Shown here piece after piece: positions 1-7,955 of a stretch of DNA of 64,000 nt. Source of the DNA: Thermoplasmatales archaeon (GTDB taxonomy: Archaea > Thermoplasmatota > Thermoplasmata > Thermoplasmatales > Thermoplasmataceae). The stretch covers positions 310,001 to 374,000 of the forward strand of contig JAJSLM010000001.1 in assembly GCA_026127925.1 (NCBI GenBank), written 5' to 3'. The notes under the pieces were generated by a model, which saw only the letters and a program-made list of their open reading frames with translations, was not told where the DNA came from and ran no database searches. The number at the start of each line of letters is the position of its first letter. Position 1 is the first letter of the stretch. The translations under genes were made by a program, and so were the position numbers.

Positions 1-800
1 TTTATTGCTGAAATTCCAATAGCCGGTATAAGGCCACCTATTGTAGTAGGTATTAATGCAACTAAAAGAACTATTAATATTATCAGATCGGGTTTTACTC
101 CAGCAAAACCTGAAACCGCAAAGAGTGCAACGGTGACAATCAGAAATATAAGTGTAATTCCCGAGAGCAAAACCTGCAGTGAAATTTCATTCGGCGTCTT
201 TTCCCTTTCTGCTGTCTGGACTATTGAAATCATCTGATCCAAGAAGGTTTCACCTTCATTCGCTGTAACAAGAACTTTAATTCTATCAGTGAGGAGAACA
301 GTCGATCCAGTCACGCTGTCCCCGAGGATTTTTCTGACCGGCCTGGATTCGCCCGTTACGCTGGATTCATTAACATAACCTGTTCCATCAATTACCTCTC
401 CATCTGTAGGAATTACGTCATTCGCCTCAACAATTACTACATCGCCTTTCTTCAAATCTGAGGAATTAACTTCAACGATCTTCTTTCCATCAACCTTTTT
501 AGCTGGAACATTTCTCTTCAACGCTTTCAAGGAATCTGTGATCGCTTTGCTTTTCCCCTCAGAAATTGCAGTGCTTACATTTGAGGCAAAGACTGTAAGG
601 AATAGCAATACTATGACTGCAATATAGAATTCTCTGTAAGCGAGTGTGACAGGCAGATCGAAATAGCCAGGAACAATTGCAGCAATAACTGAAATTATGA
701 AGGCAAATTCTGTAACGAGCATTACGGGATTATGCCTGAGGAATCTTGGGTCAAAATCTTTCAATGAATCCAGCATTATTTCTGTAATTTTGATCTTCAT
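1..800 (-). CDS. kdpB: Potassium-transporting P-type ATPase subunit B (KdpB), N-terminal part
   Basis: Catalytic subunit of the high-affinity Kdp K+ pump. The reading frame is open from an ATG at 800-798 to the window edge, giving about 266 residues. Visible are the N-terminal membrane segments, the actuator-domain TGES motif (in SSVTGESRPV) and the TM4 signature LIPTTIGGLIPAIGISAI. The phosphorylation-site DKTG region lies beyond the window. The ATG overlaps the kdpA stop by one base (TAATG), so translation is probably coupled. kdpC should follow to the left of the window. Identity is confident; completeness cannot be judged. Confidence 0.95.
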   Translation of the reverse strand, partial: MKIKITEIMLDSLKDFDPRFLRHNPVMLVTEFAFIISVIAAIVPGYFDLPVTLAYREFYIAVIVLLFLTVFASNVSTAISEGKSKAITDSLKALKRNVPAKKVDGKKIVEVNSSDLKKGDVVIVEANDVIPTDGEVIDGTGYVNESSVTGESRPVRKILGDSVTGSTVLLTDRIKVLVTANEGETFLDQMISIVQTAEREKTPNEISLQVLLSGITLIFLIVTVALFAVSGFAGVKPDLIILIVLLVALIPTTIGGLIPAIGISAI

Positions 801-2569
801 TATACCACTCCTATGAAGAGGCCGAAAGCGCGTCCCCAAGCCTCAAATGGTCCGACAGCAAGTATAGGAAAGAAGGAGAGCACTCCAAGTAGGATCATCG
901 TGGAGAAAAGCATGAGCCCAAAAGTGAACGATCCAGTATCTATTGATCTACCCAACTGTACCTTTGGAATCTTATATGCGAATGACTGTGCAACAGCAAG
1001 CTGGAAAAACATCAGAAGGTACCTCCCAAGTAACATAATCACTCCTTCAACATAATTCAAATACGGCTGGTTAACTGTGAATCCACCCATTGCAGAGCCA
1101 TTGTTAGAAGCCGCTGAAGCGAATTCATAGAATATCTCCGTTATGATATCTGATCTTGGATTAGTAAACGGTGCAAGGATATGCGGAAGAAAGAAAATTG
1201 TGACGCCAAACGGTATGAGAATCAGGAGAGGATGAGTAACCAGCGATAGTGTGGAGTACTTTATTTCCTTTGATCCGATTTTCAAACTCATTAGTTCAGG
1301 AAGTTTTCCCACCATCAAGGCTGTTATAAAGATGGCGAAAATAACATACATGAATATATTAAGAACCCCCGTGCCAACGCCCCCGAGTGGGTCATTCAAA
1401 ATAAGGTTCCCAAGCACACCTAGGATACCTGCGGGTGTGAAAGTAAGTAGTTGCGTTGCCGCGGCACCTGTAGAAGTGAATACAGCCCCAGTTGAAAAGA
1501 TCGAACTCTGGGAAAGACCTATAGCAGTCTCTTTGCCTATCATGTTTCCGTTATAAATTATTCCCATCATGGATAATTGAGGAATGCCAACATACTCGCC
1601 GAAGAATGTCATGAACGTCGTGAAAAGGAATATTCCCAGCAATACACCGATTAACATATTCACGAATCTTTTGTCGTTAAATATATAACGAAGGGACATC
1701 AACGATCCTAGGGGGATAATCGTGAAACTTACGAATTCAACCAGGTTTGATATCCAATTAGGATTTTCGAACGGTGATGCAGCATTCGCTCCATAAAATC
1801 CTCCACCGTTTGTACCTATATTCTTTATTGCTTCCCATGTGGCTACGGGCCCAAGCGGAACCCTGAAAATAGAGTTGGAAAGAATAGGATGTACAATAAC
1901 GTAGGACTGCATTGTCTGAGGTACTCCAAGTGGAAGCAGAATTATAGTAACAATGAGTGTCAAGGGGAAAATCAGATATATTATGGCAACAAGGAAATCA
2001 TGATAGAAGTTCCCAAGGTAGCCGTCATCATTCTTGATGCCATGAATAAACGCTTTCGACGCGGCAAATCCTGTCCCAGCACTGAGAAACATCAGGCCTG
2101 TGAGAACAAATGTTGTCGAGAAATAGGAAAGATGTAATGGATTTGAATAATTTTGCAGATCTGTGTTCGTTAAAAAGCTGGTTACTGTATTGAACACCAG
2201 TGAAGGGCTATATTGATAATAAGAGCCGAAAAATGGAATTTTATTCTGAAAATAGAGAAAGAGGAACGCTATAATACCGGCAGAGGCGTTGAACAAGATT
2301 AGAGTAAGGAAATACTCTTTCAACTTCATTTTTTTGGATGAATCCTCTCCAAATAGTTTCTCAGCGAAGAGTAAAATGGGCCTAAGTATCCTGTCAGCTG
2401 AATTCTTCCGATCAAGATATATGCTGCTTATGTAGCCAGAAATCAGATACGCAAAAATCAGCATTATTAGTATGTAAATTATGATTATTATGGCGCCAGA
2501 AACCAAACGGTTTTGAAGGAAAAACATGCTCCAAAAGGAACCATTACTACTTACGTCTAAATTAGTCAA
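800..2569 (-). CDS. kdpA: Potassium-transporting ATPase subunit A (KdpA)
   Basis: Channel-like K+ binding and translocating subunit of KdpFABC, an integral membrane protein of 589 residues, slightly longer than the usual ~560. The pore signature GTNGGGFYGANAASPFENPN lies at residues 252-271. A further selectivity-filter repeat (SAASNNGSAMGGF) lies at 485-497 and the first filter region (TNTDLQNY) near 135-142. The third repeat is divergent (TSTGAAAT instead of the common TTAASCGAVN). The start is a TTG at 2569-2567 that overlaps the kdpF stop (TTGA), with a GGAG about 10 bases upstream. The extra length is at the N-terminus, where an additional hydrophobic segment follows a polar stretch. Confidence 0.95.
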   Translation of the reverse strand: MTNLDVSSNGSFWSMFFLQNRLVSGAIIIIIYILIMLIFAYLISGYISSIYLDRKNSADRILRPILLFAEKLFGEDSSKKMKLKEYFLTLILFNASAGIIAFLFLYFQNKIPFFGSYYQYSPSLVFNTVTSFLTNTDLQNYSNPLHLSYFSTTFVLTGLMFLSAGTGFAASKAFIHGIKNDDGYLGNFYHDFLVAIIYLIFPLTLIVTIILLPLGVPQTMQSYVIVHPILSNSIFRVPLGPVATWEAIKNIGTNGGGFYGANAASPFENPNWISNLVEFVSFTIIPLGSLMSLRYIFNDKRFVNMLIGVLLGIFLFTTFMTFFGEYVGIPQLSMMGIIYNGNMIGKETAIGLSQSSIFSTGAVFTSTGAAATQLLTFTPAGILGVLGNLILNDPLGGVGTGVLNIFMYVIFAIFITALMVGKLPELMSLKIGSKEIKYSTLSLVTHPLLILIPFGVTIFFLPHILAPFTNPRSDIITEIFYEFASAASNNGSAMGGFTVNQPYLNYVEGVIMLLGRYLLMFFQLAVAQSFAYKIPKVQLGRSIDTGSFTFGLMLFSTMILLGVLSFFPILAVGPFEAWGRAFGLFIGVV

Positions 2570-2655
2570 AATTTCTCAGCTCCGATTATTGCATAGAGAA
2601 GGTATATTACAAGGCCAAATACTATAAGGCCCAATGCGAGGTAGGCTACAATCAT
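2566..2655 (-). CDS. kdpF: KdpF-like small membrane subunit, 29 aa
   Basis: A 29-residue ORF directly upstream of kdpA. Its product is one hydrophobic helix (YLALGLIVFGLVIYLLYAII) ending in GAEKF, the typical pattern of KdpF, which stabilises the KdpABC complex in the membrane. The ATG is at 2655-2653; the TGA at 2568-2566 overlaps the kdpA TTG start by four bases. Placement, length, single TM helix and the terminal A-E-K-F all fit KdpF. It is too short for most gene callers. It is the first gene of the kdp operon and carries the only visible promoter. Confidence 0.85.
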   Translation of the reverse strand: MIVAYLALGLIVFGLVIYLLYAIIGAEKF

Positions 2656-2662
2656 CGGTTTC

Positions 2663-2690
2663 TCGCATTAATGCGACACGTATATTTAAA
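2663..2690 (-). promoter_or_regulatory. kdp promoter: TATA box plus 14-bp palindrome
   Basis: On the minus strand the TATA-like element TTTAAATATA occupies 2690-2681. A perfect 14-bp palindrome, TCGCATTAATGCGA, occupies 2663-2676. The expected start of transcription, about 26 bases from the TATA centre, is near 2660, so the palindrome lies between TATA and start site. A protein bound there would block RNA polymerase. This is a candidate repressor site for K+-dependent control; no kdpDE-like gene is in the window. Confidence 0.6.
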
Positions 2691-2901
2691 AATGTGTAAA
2701 TGCCTCCTTGAAAACCAAATTTGGGCATGTTCTAGCAATAAAAGGAATATAATGCAAAAGAAGGTAAATGTTCGGCATTCGAGGAAATCCGAAAACCTGA
2801 AACCGTAGAAACATCCTGCCCGATTTTTGGAATTCTTTTCAGACCCTAGGGACTTGAGGTTACCTCATAATTCAGAATGGCTTGGCAGAAATTCAATGAT
2901 T

Positions 2902-4470
2902 TTACATTAATTCTGGCACGTCTTTTGCCATGTACGGACCTAGTCGTTCATAACCGAGTTTTCTGAAGTACTCGCGAGCTCCAATTCCGCTTATTACCAA
3001 AACTCTCATTCTACCAAATTCCTCCCTTGAAATCCTTTCGGCTTCTTTCATTAGGTTAGTTCCAAAACCGTGATGTTGCCATTGCTCCTCTTCGTGAAGT
3101 CCTATTGGAACCACGTCGCCAAGTACCTTAATTTCCCTCACGATTGAGCTGTCGCGGACCTCCTGTCTGTGTGCATTCTCGCTTGGTATTCTTAACCGAA
3201 GATAACCGTAAATGTGTTCCTCGTCCTCGATGGAAAGAAATATCTCCTTTCCATTTGAAGCCTCATAATCATGCCTAGTGATTTGCATGTATTTCACCAT
3301 AGATCTCTTGTGTCCAATCTCCCTGGTCCTTATTTCCCAAGTCTTTATTCCCTCTTCCCTCAATCTGTCCATAACGAGATTTCTTAGGTCACTTCGCTTT
3401 ACGCCTGCTTCTATAAATTTCACAGGGATATCACGTTGCATTCTCTGTACGCGTATCCAAGGTGGCATATTTTTCATGAAATATGCGATAAGATCCACAG
3501 TCTCTTCAGTATCAAGTGGAGTATACCTGCCCAGCTTCCACAGCCTGTATAAAGATGTGCCTTTGACCACGAGTGTGGGGTATATTTTAAGCATGTCAGG
3601 CTTATAATCTGGATCGGACACCATCAGGTCAAAACTTCGTCTATCTTCGTTCGGACTAGAACCATACATTCCTGGCATGAGATGATAGACTATCTTAAGA
3701 CCAGCGTCTCTGGAGAGGGCAGAAGACCTTATGATTTCCTGAATGCCATGCCCCCTTCCATTTTCCCTAAGTATCTTATCACTGAGAATCTGTACTCCAA
3801 GCTCTACCTTTGTAGTACCGTAGGAGAGTGAAAAATCAATCTCTCTTTCAAAAAACCAATCAGGTTTTGTTTCTACTGTGAGGCCGATACATCTTCTGGA
3901 GGCCGTTTCGTTACTTGCTATAGAATACTCAAGACTGGGTGAAATGAATTTATTCATAGCATCAATAGAACCCTTAACAAACATAGTTTGGTAATCAAGG
4001 TTTCGGGCAGTGAAAGTACCGCCCATTATGATAAGATCAACCTTACTAGTATCGTGGCCAATAGTTTCCAGTTGCTTTAATCGGTTAAAAACTATGTTAT
4101 AGGGATCATAATTGTTGGCTCTCCCGCGCAAGGCAGACGGTTCATACCCGGTATAAGATTGTGGAGAATTATTGTCTACCCCACCCGGACAGAAAATACA
4201 TTTGCCATGAGGGCATCTTTCAGGTGATGTCATCGCCGCTACCACTGCCACACCGGACATAGTTCTAGTTGGCTTAATTCTCAAAGTTTCTCTTTTATCT
4301 TTATCAATCAATCCGGAAGCAAGTATCTCGGAATTACTCGGAACGTGATCAAGACCCAATTCCCTTGAAAGCTCCAGTTTCCGTTTTTGCAGTGTACTGC
4401 TATCGATCAATTCCGAGCTGTTTATCTCGGAAGCTATAAGCTCGTAAAACTCCACGAAAATGATATGCAT
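2902..4470 (-). CDS. elp3: Elp3 family tRNA uridine(34) acetyltransferase (radical SAM + GNAT)
   Basis: Archaeal Elp3 of 522 residues, adding the carboxymethyl-type modification at wobble U34 of tRNA using acetyl-CoA and radical SAM chemistry. The radical SAM cluster motif CPHGKCIFC has Cys86, Cys91 and Cys94. The C-terminal lysine-acetyltransferase-like fold (GFGTNLMKEAERISREEFGR, then AREYFRKLGYERLG) spans about 440-515. The first ATG is at 4470, but the TATA-like stretch is at about 4486-4478. A leaderless start at the GTG codon 4455-4453 (residue 6, EFYELI...) fits the spacing better. The gene is monocistronic as far as visible. Confidence 0.93.
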   Translation of the reverse strand: MHIIFVEFYELIASEINSSELIDSSTLQKRKLELSRELGLDHVPSNSEILASGLIDKDKRETLRIKPTRTMSGVAVVAAMTSPERCPHGKCIFCPGGVDNNSPQSYTGYEPSALRGRANNYDPYNIVFNRLKQLETIGHDTSKVDLIIMGGTFTARNLDYQTMFVKGSIDAMNKFISPSLEYSIASNETASRRCIGLTVETKPDWFFEREIDFSLSYGTTKVELGVQILSDKILRENGRGHGIQEIIRSSALSRDAGLKIVYHLMPGMYGSSPNEDRRSFDLMVSDPDYKPDMLKIYPTLVVKGTSLYRLWKLGRYTPLDTEETVDLIAYFMKNMPPWIRVQRMQRDIPVKFIEAGVKRSDLRNLVMDRLREEGIKTWEIRTREIGHKRSMVKYMQITRHDYEASNGKEIFLSIEDEEHIYGYLRLRIPSENAHRQEVRDSSIVREIKVLGDVVPIGLHEEEQWQHHGFGTNLMKEAERISREEFGRMRVLVISGIGAREYFRKLGYERLGPYMAKDVPELM

Positions 4471-4542
4471 AACCGTTATTTAATTTTGCACGGCATCCTT
4501 ACTCAGAAGTAAACTTAATCTTAATCTTCATATTCTCTGAGT

Positions 4543-5031
4543 ATGGAAACGAAAATTAAGGCAGTGAGTTTAGAAGTACCGGAAGATTCCAACATAATAC
4601 TCGGATATTCTCATTTCATAAAGACCGTTGAGGATTTAAATGAAATCATTAAAACATACGTCCCACAGGCAAAATACGCTCTAGCATTTTCGGAAGCTTC
4701 TGGCGATAGACTCCTCAGATTCGAGGGCAACGATCGCCACTTAATAGAGGTGGCTTTGGAGAATCTTAAAAAATTATCTGCAGGACATACCTTCTTAATT
4801 ATATTGAAAAACGCATTTCCCATCAGTATTCTTGATGCGATCAAGAATTGTCAGGAAGTTGGAAGAATATTTGCTGCAACAAGCAATCCAGTGGATGTAA
4901 TCCTTGCGGAAATCGAGAGGGGATGTGGGATCCTCGGAGTAATCGATGGCTACTCTCCCTTGGGTATAGAAGATGCCACGCAGAGAAGCAAAAGGATAAA
5001 ACTACTTAGAGAGATAGGATACAAGAGTTAG
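4543..5031 (+). CDS. Adenosine-specific kinase family protein (DUF355 type)
   Basis: A 162-residue soluble protein matching the small archaeal/bacterial family called adenosine-specific kinase, from the structure of a Pyrobaculum member. The family signature is in the C-terminal half: FAATSNPVDVILAE followed by RGCGILGVIDGYSPLGIE. Biochemical evidence for the family is thin, so the kinase role is only a family label. A TATA-like stretch at 4512-4522 is about 25 bases upstream of the ATG, so the mRNA is probably leaderless. Its TAG stop (5029-5031) shares its last base with the first base of tRNA-Arg. Confidence 0.85.
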   Translation: METKIKAVSLEVPEDSNIILGYSHFIKTVEDLNEIIKTYVPQAKYALAFSEASGDRLLRFEGNDRHLIEVALENLKKLSAGHTFLIILKNAFPISILDAIKNCQEVGRIFAATSNPVDVILAEIERGCGILGVIDGYSPLGIEDATQRSKRIKLLREIGYKS

Positions 5032-5103
5032 GGCCCATAGTGTAATGGATCATCACATAGGCCTCCGGAGCCTATAATTCGGGTTCGAATCCCGGTGGGC
5101 CCG
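5031..5103 (+). tRNA. tRNA-Arg (anticodon CCG)
   Basis: A 73-nt cloverleaf: acceptor GGGCCCA/TGGGCCC, anticodon stem TAGGC/GCCTA with loop CTCCGGA, and a T arm with loop TTCGAAT. Anticodon CCG is at 5065-5067 and the discriminator is G5103. CCA is not encoded. There is no intron. The 5' base is the last base of the preceding stop codon, so the tRNA is probably released from a shared transcript by RNase P. A T-rich stretch (CTTTAATTTTTAT) follows immediately and may be the terminator. Confidence 0.96.
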
Positions 5104-5288
5104 CTTTAATTTTTATATTCCACATCATCAATGATTCTGTTTCGATTTTCCGTGCCGTTCTGTTCGTTGTTATCAAAACAGCAAAATTGATTTTCTAGCG
5201 CTTTGTTGACCCAATCAGCAATATATCCCTTGTAAAATGTTGTTTATTGGTTTTCATTTTTGCGTTAGCTTGCGACTGAGTTTATTGA

Positions 5289-5711
5289 TTATTGGATTGC
5301 GTTTGTTATCGCCAACTGGAGTCTTAGGAGAAATTTTTTCATTCTCGCAGGAGTGCACTCAACAACATTGTTTCTGAATTCAACATCTGTCATCTTTTTC
5401 TCATTATTTTCCGAGACTAAGACATGAAAGGAGGAAATATTGTCAATTTCGTCCAACGAGGGTAAATCATCAAATACACCATCATTCCCGTCCTGCAAAG
5501 GTTCCACAAATTCAACAAATTGAATAGTGTAATTGAAATTGTCAGCGCTAAGGGATATTTCCATATCTTCCGATTTCGATAGTAACTCCACTAACTTCGT
5601 CACAACTGACCTAGAGATTAGTGGAGCATGATCTGATAGATCTTCTTCTTTTAGTTTATCCATCTCTTTTCTAATCAAACTTTCGTGGTTTTGAATTTTA
5701 TCGTTGGCCAT
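5289..5711 (-). CDS. Hypothetical acidic soluble protein, 140 aa
   Basis: I do not recognise this protein. It is 140 residues, acidic, with no membrane segment or signal peptide. The N-terminal 40 residues are charged and probably helical (RKEMDKLKEEDLSDHAPL). A central acidic stretch (QDGNDGVFDDLPSLDEID) lies around 85-105. The C-terminus is a basic amphipathic helix (ARMKKFLLRLQLAITNAIQ). The start ATG at 5711-5709 follows GGACAGGAATAAACC, and the promoter carries a 7-bp inverted repeat. The isolated position between a tRNA and unrelated genes suggests a lineage-specific gene. Confidence 0.6.
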   Translation of the reverse strand: MANDKIQNHESLIRKEMDKLKEEDLSDHAPLISRSVVTKLVELLSKSEDMEISLSADNFNYTIQFVEFVEPLQDGNDGVFDDLPSLDEIDNISSFHVLVSENNEKKMTDVEFRNNVVECTPARMKKFLLRLQLAITNAIQ

Positions 5712-5740
5712 GGTTTATTCCTGTCCGCAACTATATCTTG

Positions 5741-5760
5741 TGCAGATATATTAATCTGCA
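5741..5760 (-). promoter_or_regulatory. Inverted repeat overlapping a TATA box
   Basis: TGCAGATATATTAATCTGCA is an inverted repeat with 7-bp perfect arms (TGCAGAT/ATCTGCA) and a 6-bp spacer. The TATA-like core TTAATATAT on the minus strand lies within it, 35-45 bases upstream of the ATG of the unknown 140-residue protein. Occupancy would compete with TBP, as expected for an archaeal repressor operator. Confidence 0.5.
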
Positions 5761-5992
5761 AATTACCTTTAACAGATTTGCTAGCATCTCCACATCAGAT
5801 AATTTGTAGTTCCAGAAACTGCATAGGACCTTCAGTAATATCTTTTTGGATACGGAAGGTCCAGTTAAAATAGTCTCTGAGGTTATGCAATAGAATCGAT
5901 ACTAACACAGGATAGAATGTTAAATCATATTGGAGAAATGAAGTAAACTATGTCGATAAGCGCACTTATACACTAGACGTGATAAATTGATT

Positions 5993-6478
5993 CTAGTCTT
6001 CGCTGATTAGCTTACCATAGGTACTAATCATTTCTCTGAAACCCAAGCTTTCATAGAAAGCAAGAGCCATTGGATTTCGGGAAGGGAATTCCGCTGAAAC
6101 AAGGTTTACGTGGTACTCTTTTAGCATCTGGACTAGTTTATTGTAAATGGTTCTGGCAACGTCTTTTCTCCTGAACTCTGGCATTACGTAAAAATCTGTT
6201 ATTCTTGCTTCTTTGTCTGGCGTGTAGTACATTCTCTTCATTATATCGACACATATGATGCCTACGACCTTTTTTGAAGACGTGGCAACAAGAGCGATAT
6301 GTTCATCATGTTTTTCAACTTTTGATTCCAGGTGCTTAATAACGTCTTCTTTGGCTTTATCCGATGTCAGAAACGCGGAATCAAATTCTCCATTTATCCT
6401 CTTCTGGCGCAATAATAGATCTGTGGCTTGTTCAAAATCACTCCTTTCGAGCCTTCTTATTTCAAAACTGTTTTTCAA
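5993..6478 (-). CDS. GNAT family N-acetyltransferase
   Basis: A 161-residue single-domain GNAT enzyme that would transfer an acetyl group from acetyl-CoA to an amine. The core shows the beta4-alpha3 acetyl-CoA region DFYVMPEFRRKDVARTIYNKL (about 90-115) and the late motif NLVSAEFPSRNPMALAFYESLGF near the end. The pyrophosphate loop is RRKDVA instead of the classic Q/R-x-x-G-x-G/A, within known variation. It starts with TTG one base after the malic enzyme stop, with GGAGG inside the end of that gene, so the two are co-translated. The substrate is unknown; acetylation of malic enzyme itself is only a thought. Confidence 0.85.
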   Translation of the reverse strand: MKNSFEIRRLERSDFEQATDLLLRQKRINGEFDSAFLTSDKAKEDVIKHLESKVEKHDEHIALVATSSKKVVGIICVDIMKRMYYTPDKEARITDFYVMPEFRRKDVARTIYNKLVQMLKEYHVNLVSAEFPSRNPMALAFYESLGFREMISTYGKLISED

Positions 6479-6479
6479 T

Positions 6480-7817
6480 TTATTTTCCTCCTCCAGGTAA
6501 ATCCTTGATTAATTTATCATCAAGGACCTTCAAGTATAATTTCCTGTTTGTCTCAATAATTTCCGAAGCGGTTTTTCTGAACCCTTCTCTACTGTCTATT
6601 TTCCTTGCGAGACCTAGTTCTACAGTCTTATATGCGACTGCTGAGGCGACAGTAGGATAAAGTTCCCATTCGTCCATAGAAGGAACAATCTTTTCAGGAG
6701 AAGGTTCCTTTACGAAGTCGGCGATTTCTTTTGAGGCCGAAACCATTACATCGAAATTCACGCCTCTGGACCGGGCATCAAGTATACCCCTGAAGACGCC
6801 CGGAAACACCAAACTGTTATTTACCTGATTATGAAAATCACTTCTGCCGGTTGCCACGATCTTGGCACCATTAGCCAGGGCGTCATCCGGCCAGATCTCC
6901 GGATTAGGGTTTGCCAGAGCAAAAACTATAGCATCGGTGTTCATTGATCTTATCCACTCAGGTTTGATTGTTCCTGGACCGGGCTTTGATGCTGCAATCA
7001 CTACATCTGCGCCCTTGAATGCATATTCTTCAGGCCCTTTTAATCTTTCAGAATTCGTCTTAATAGCTAACTGGTACTTCCATGGATTATTAAGCATTAA
7101 CTTATCCATGTCGCTCCTTTCCGGTTCCAGTATACCATGCGAATCCGTCATTAAAATGTTTCCAGGTTTTGCACCTGCTGCAAATAATAAAAATGCCGTT
7201 GCGATGTTCGCCGCTCCGGAGCCCATTAGAATAATCTTTGCTTCCTCGATCTTTCTATTTGTTAGCTTAAGGCTGTTGAACAACCCAGCAAGACTTATGC
7301 ATGCGGTTCCAAGCTGATCATCATGCCACGTAGGAATAGATAATGATTTTTGAAGCTCTTCAAGAATGAAAAAGCACTTTGGGGATTCTATATCCTCAAG
7401 ATTAAAGCCACCAAACGAAGGCTCGAGCGCCTTTGCCGTTGCAATAAATTCATCTTTACTGTGAACGCGAATCGGCACAGGCGTGGCATTAACTCCCCCA
7501 AGAAAATTGAATATTAGGGCTTTTCCCTCCATAACCGGAAGAGATGCTTCAGGCCCAACATTTCCAATTCCCAGTACCCTTGTTCCGTCAGTTATAATCG
7601 CAACATTATTCCATTTGCCTGTCATTTCAAAAGAAAGATCTATTTCTTTTGCAATTTTAAGAGAGACCGCCGCAACTCCCGGGGTGTACCAAAAAGAGAA
7701 GTCGCTGAGATGCCTAACCGGAACCTTCGGGATAGTCTGTATTTTTCCTTTATAGTATTCTGAATAGACTATTGCCAACTCATCAAATTTAGCAGTCCGA
7801 GAAGCATTGCTATCCAT
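6480..7817 (-). CDS. NAD(P)-dependent malic enzyme (oxaloacetate-decarboxylating)
   Basis: A 445-residue short-type malic enzyme converting malate to pyruvate and CO2 with NAD(P)+ reduction. Visible landmarks are Tyr44 in YTPGVA, Lys99 in MEGKAL, the acidic metal ligands EDIE (141-144) and HDDQ (165-168), and the Rossmann loop GSGAAN at 199-204. HDDQLGTA replaces the more usual HDDQHGTA, a conservative-looking change next to a metal ligand. There is no phosphotransacetylase-like C-terminal domain, unlike bacterial MaeB. A TATA-like CTTAATTAATTG at 7847-7836 places transcription start at or next to the ATG, so the mRNA should be leaderless. Confidence 0.92.
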   Translation of the reverse strand: MDSNASRTAKFDELAIVYSEYYKGKIQTIPKVPVRHLSDFSFWYTPGVAAVSLKIAKEIDLSFEMTGKWNNVAIITDGTRVLGIGNVGPEASLPVMEGKALIFNFLGGVNATPVPIRVHSKDEFIATAKALEPSFGGFNLEDIESPKCFFILEELQKSLSIPTWHDDQLGTACISLAGLFNSLKLTNRKIEEAKIILMGSGAANIATAFLLFAAGAKPGNILMTDSHGILEPERSDMDKLMLNNPWKYQLAIKTNSERLKGPEEYAFKGADVVIAASKPGPGTIKPEWIRSMNTDAIVFALANPNPEIWPDDALANGAKIVATGRSDFHNQVNNSLVFPGVFRGILDARSRGVNFDVMVSASKEIADFVKEPSPEKIVPSMDEWELYPTVASAVAYKTVELGLARKIDSREGFRKTASEIIETNRKLYLKVLDDKLIKDLPGGGK

Positions 7818-7955
7818 GGGAGGTTAAGGCATAGACAATTAATTAAGATAATGGATAACAGGTTATGTTTATATTTAAATACATGAATTAAGGTTGTGAT
7901 TTTGTAGAGCAACAAGTTAGCAGAAAATAATTAATTTTCATAGATATCATGGATC
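7818..7955. promoter_or_regulatory. Divergent promoter region, malic enzyme / GNAT
   Basis: The minus-strand element CTTAATTAATTG (7847-7836) is centred about 25 bases from the malic enzyme ATG. The plus-strand element AAATAATTAATTTTC (7924-7938) is centred 25 bases before the GNAT ATG at 7956. A third AT element, TTTATATTTAAAT near 7868-7880, has no start codon at leaderless spacing and may be a second promoter. Confidence 0.5.

Noticed and set aside
2855-2867. 13-bp palindrome TGAGGTTACCTCA downstream of elp3
   Set aside because: Short, single, and without T run or nearby promoter; could be chance.
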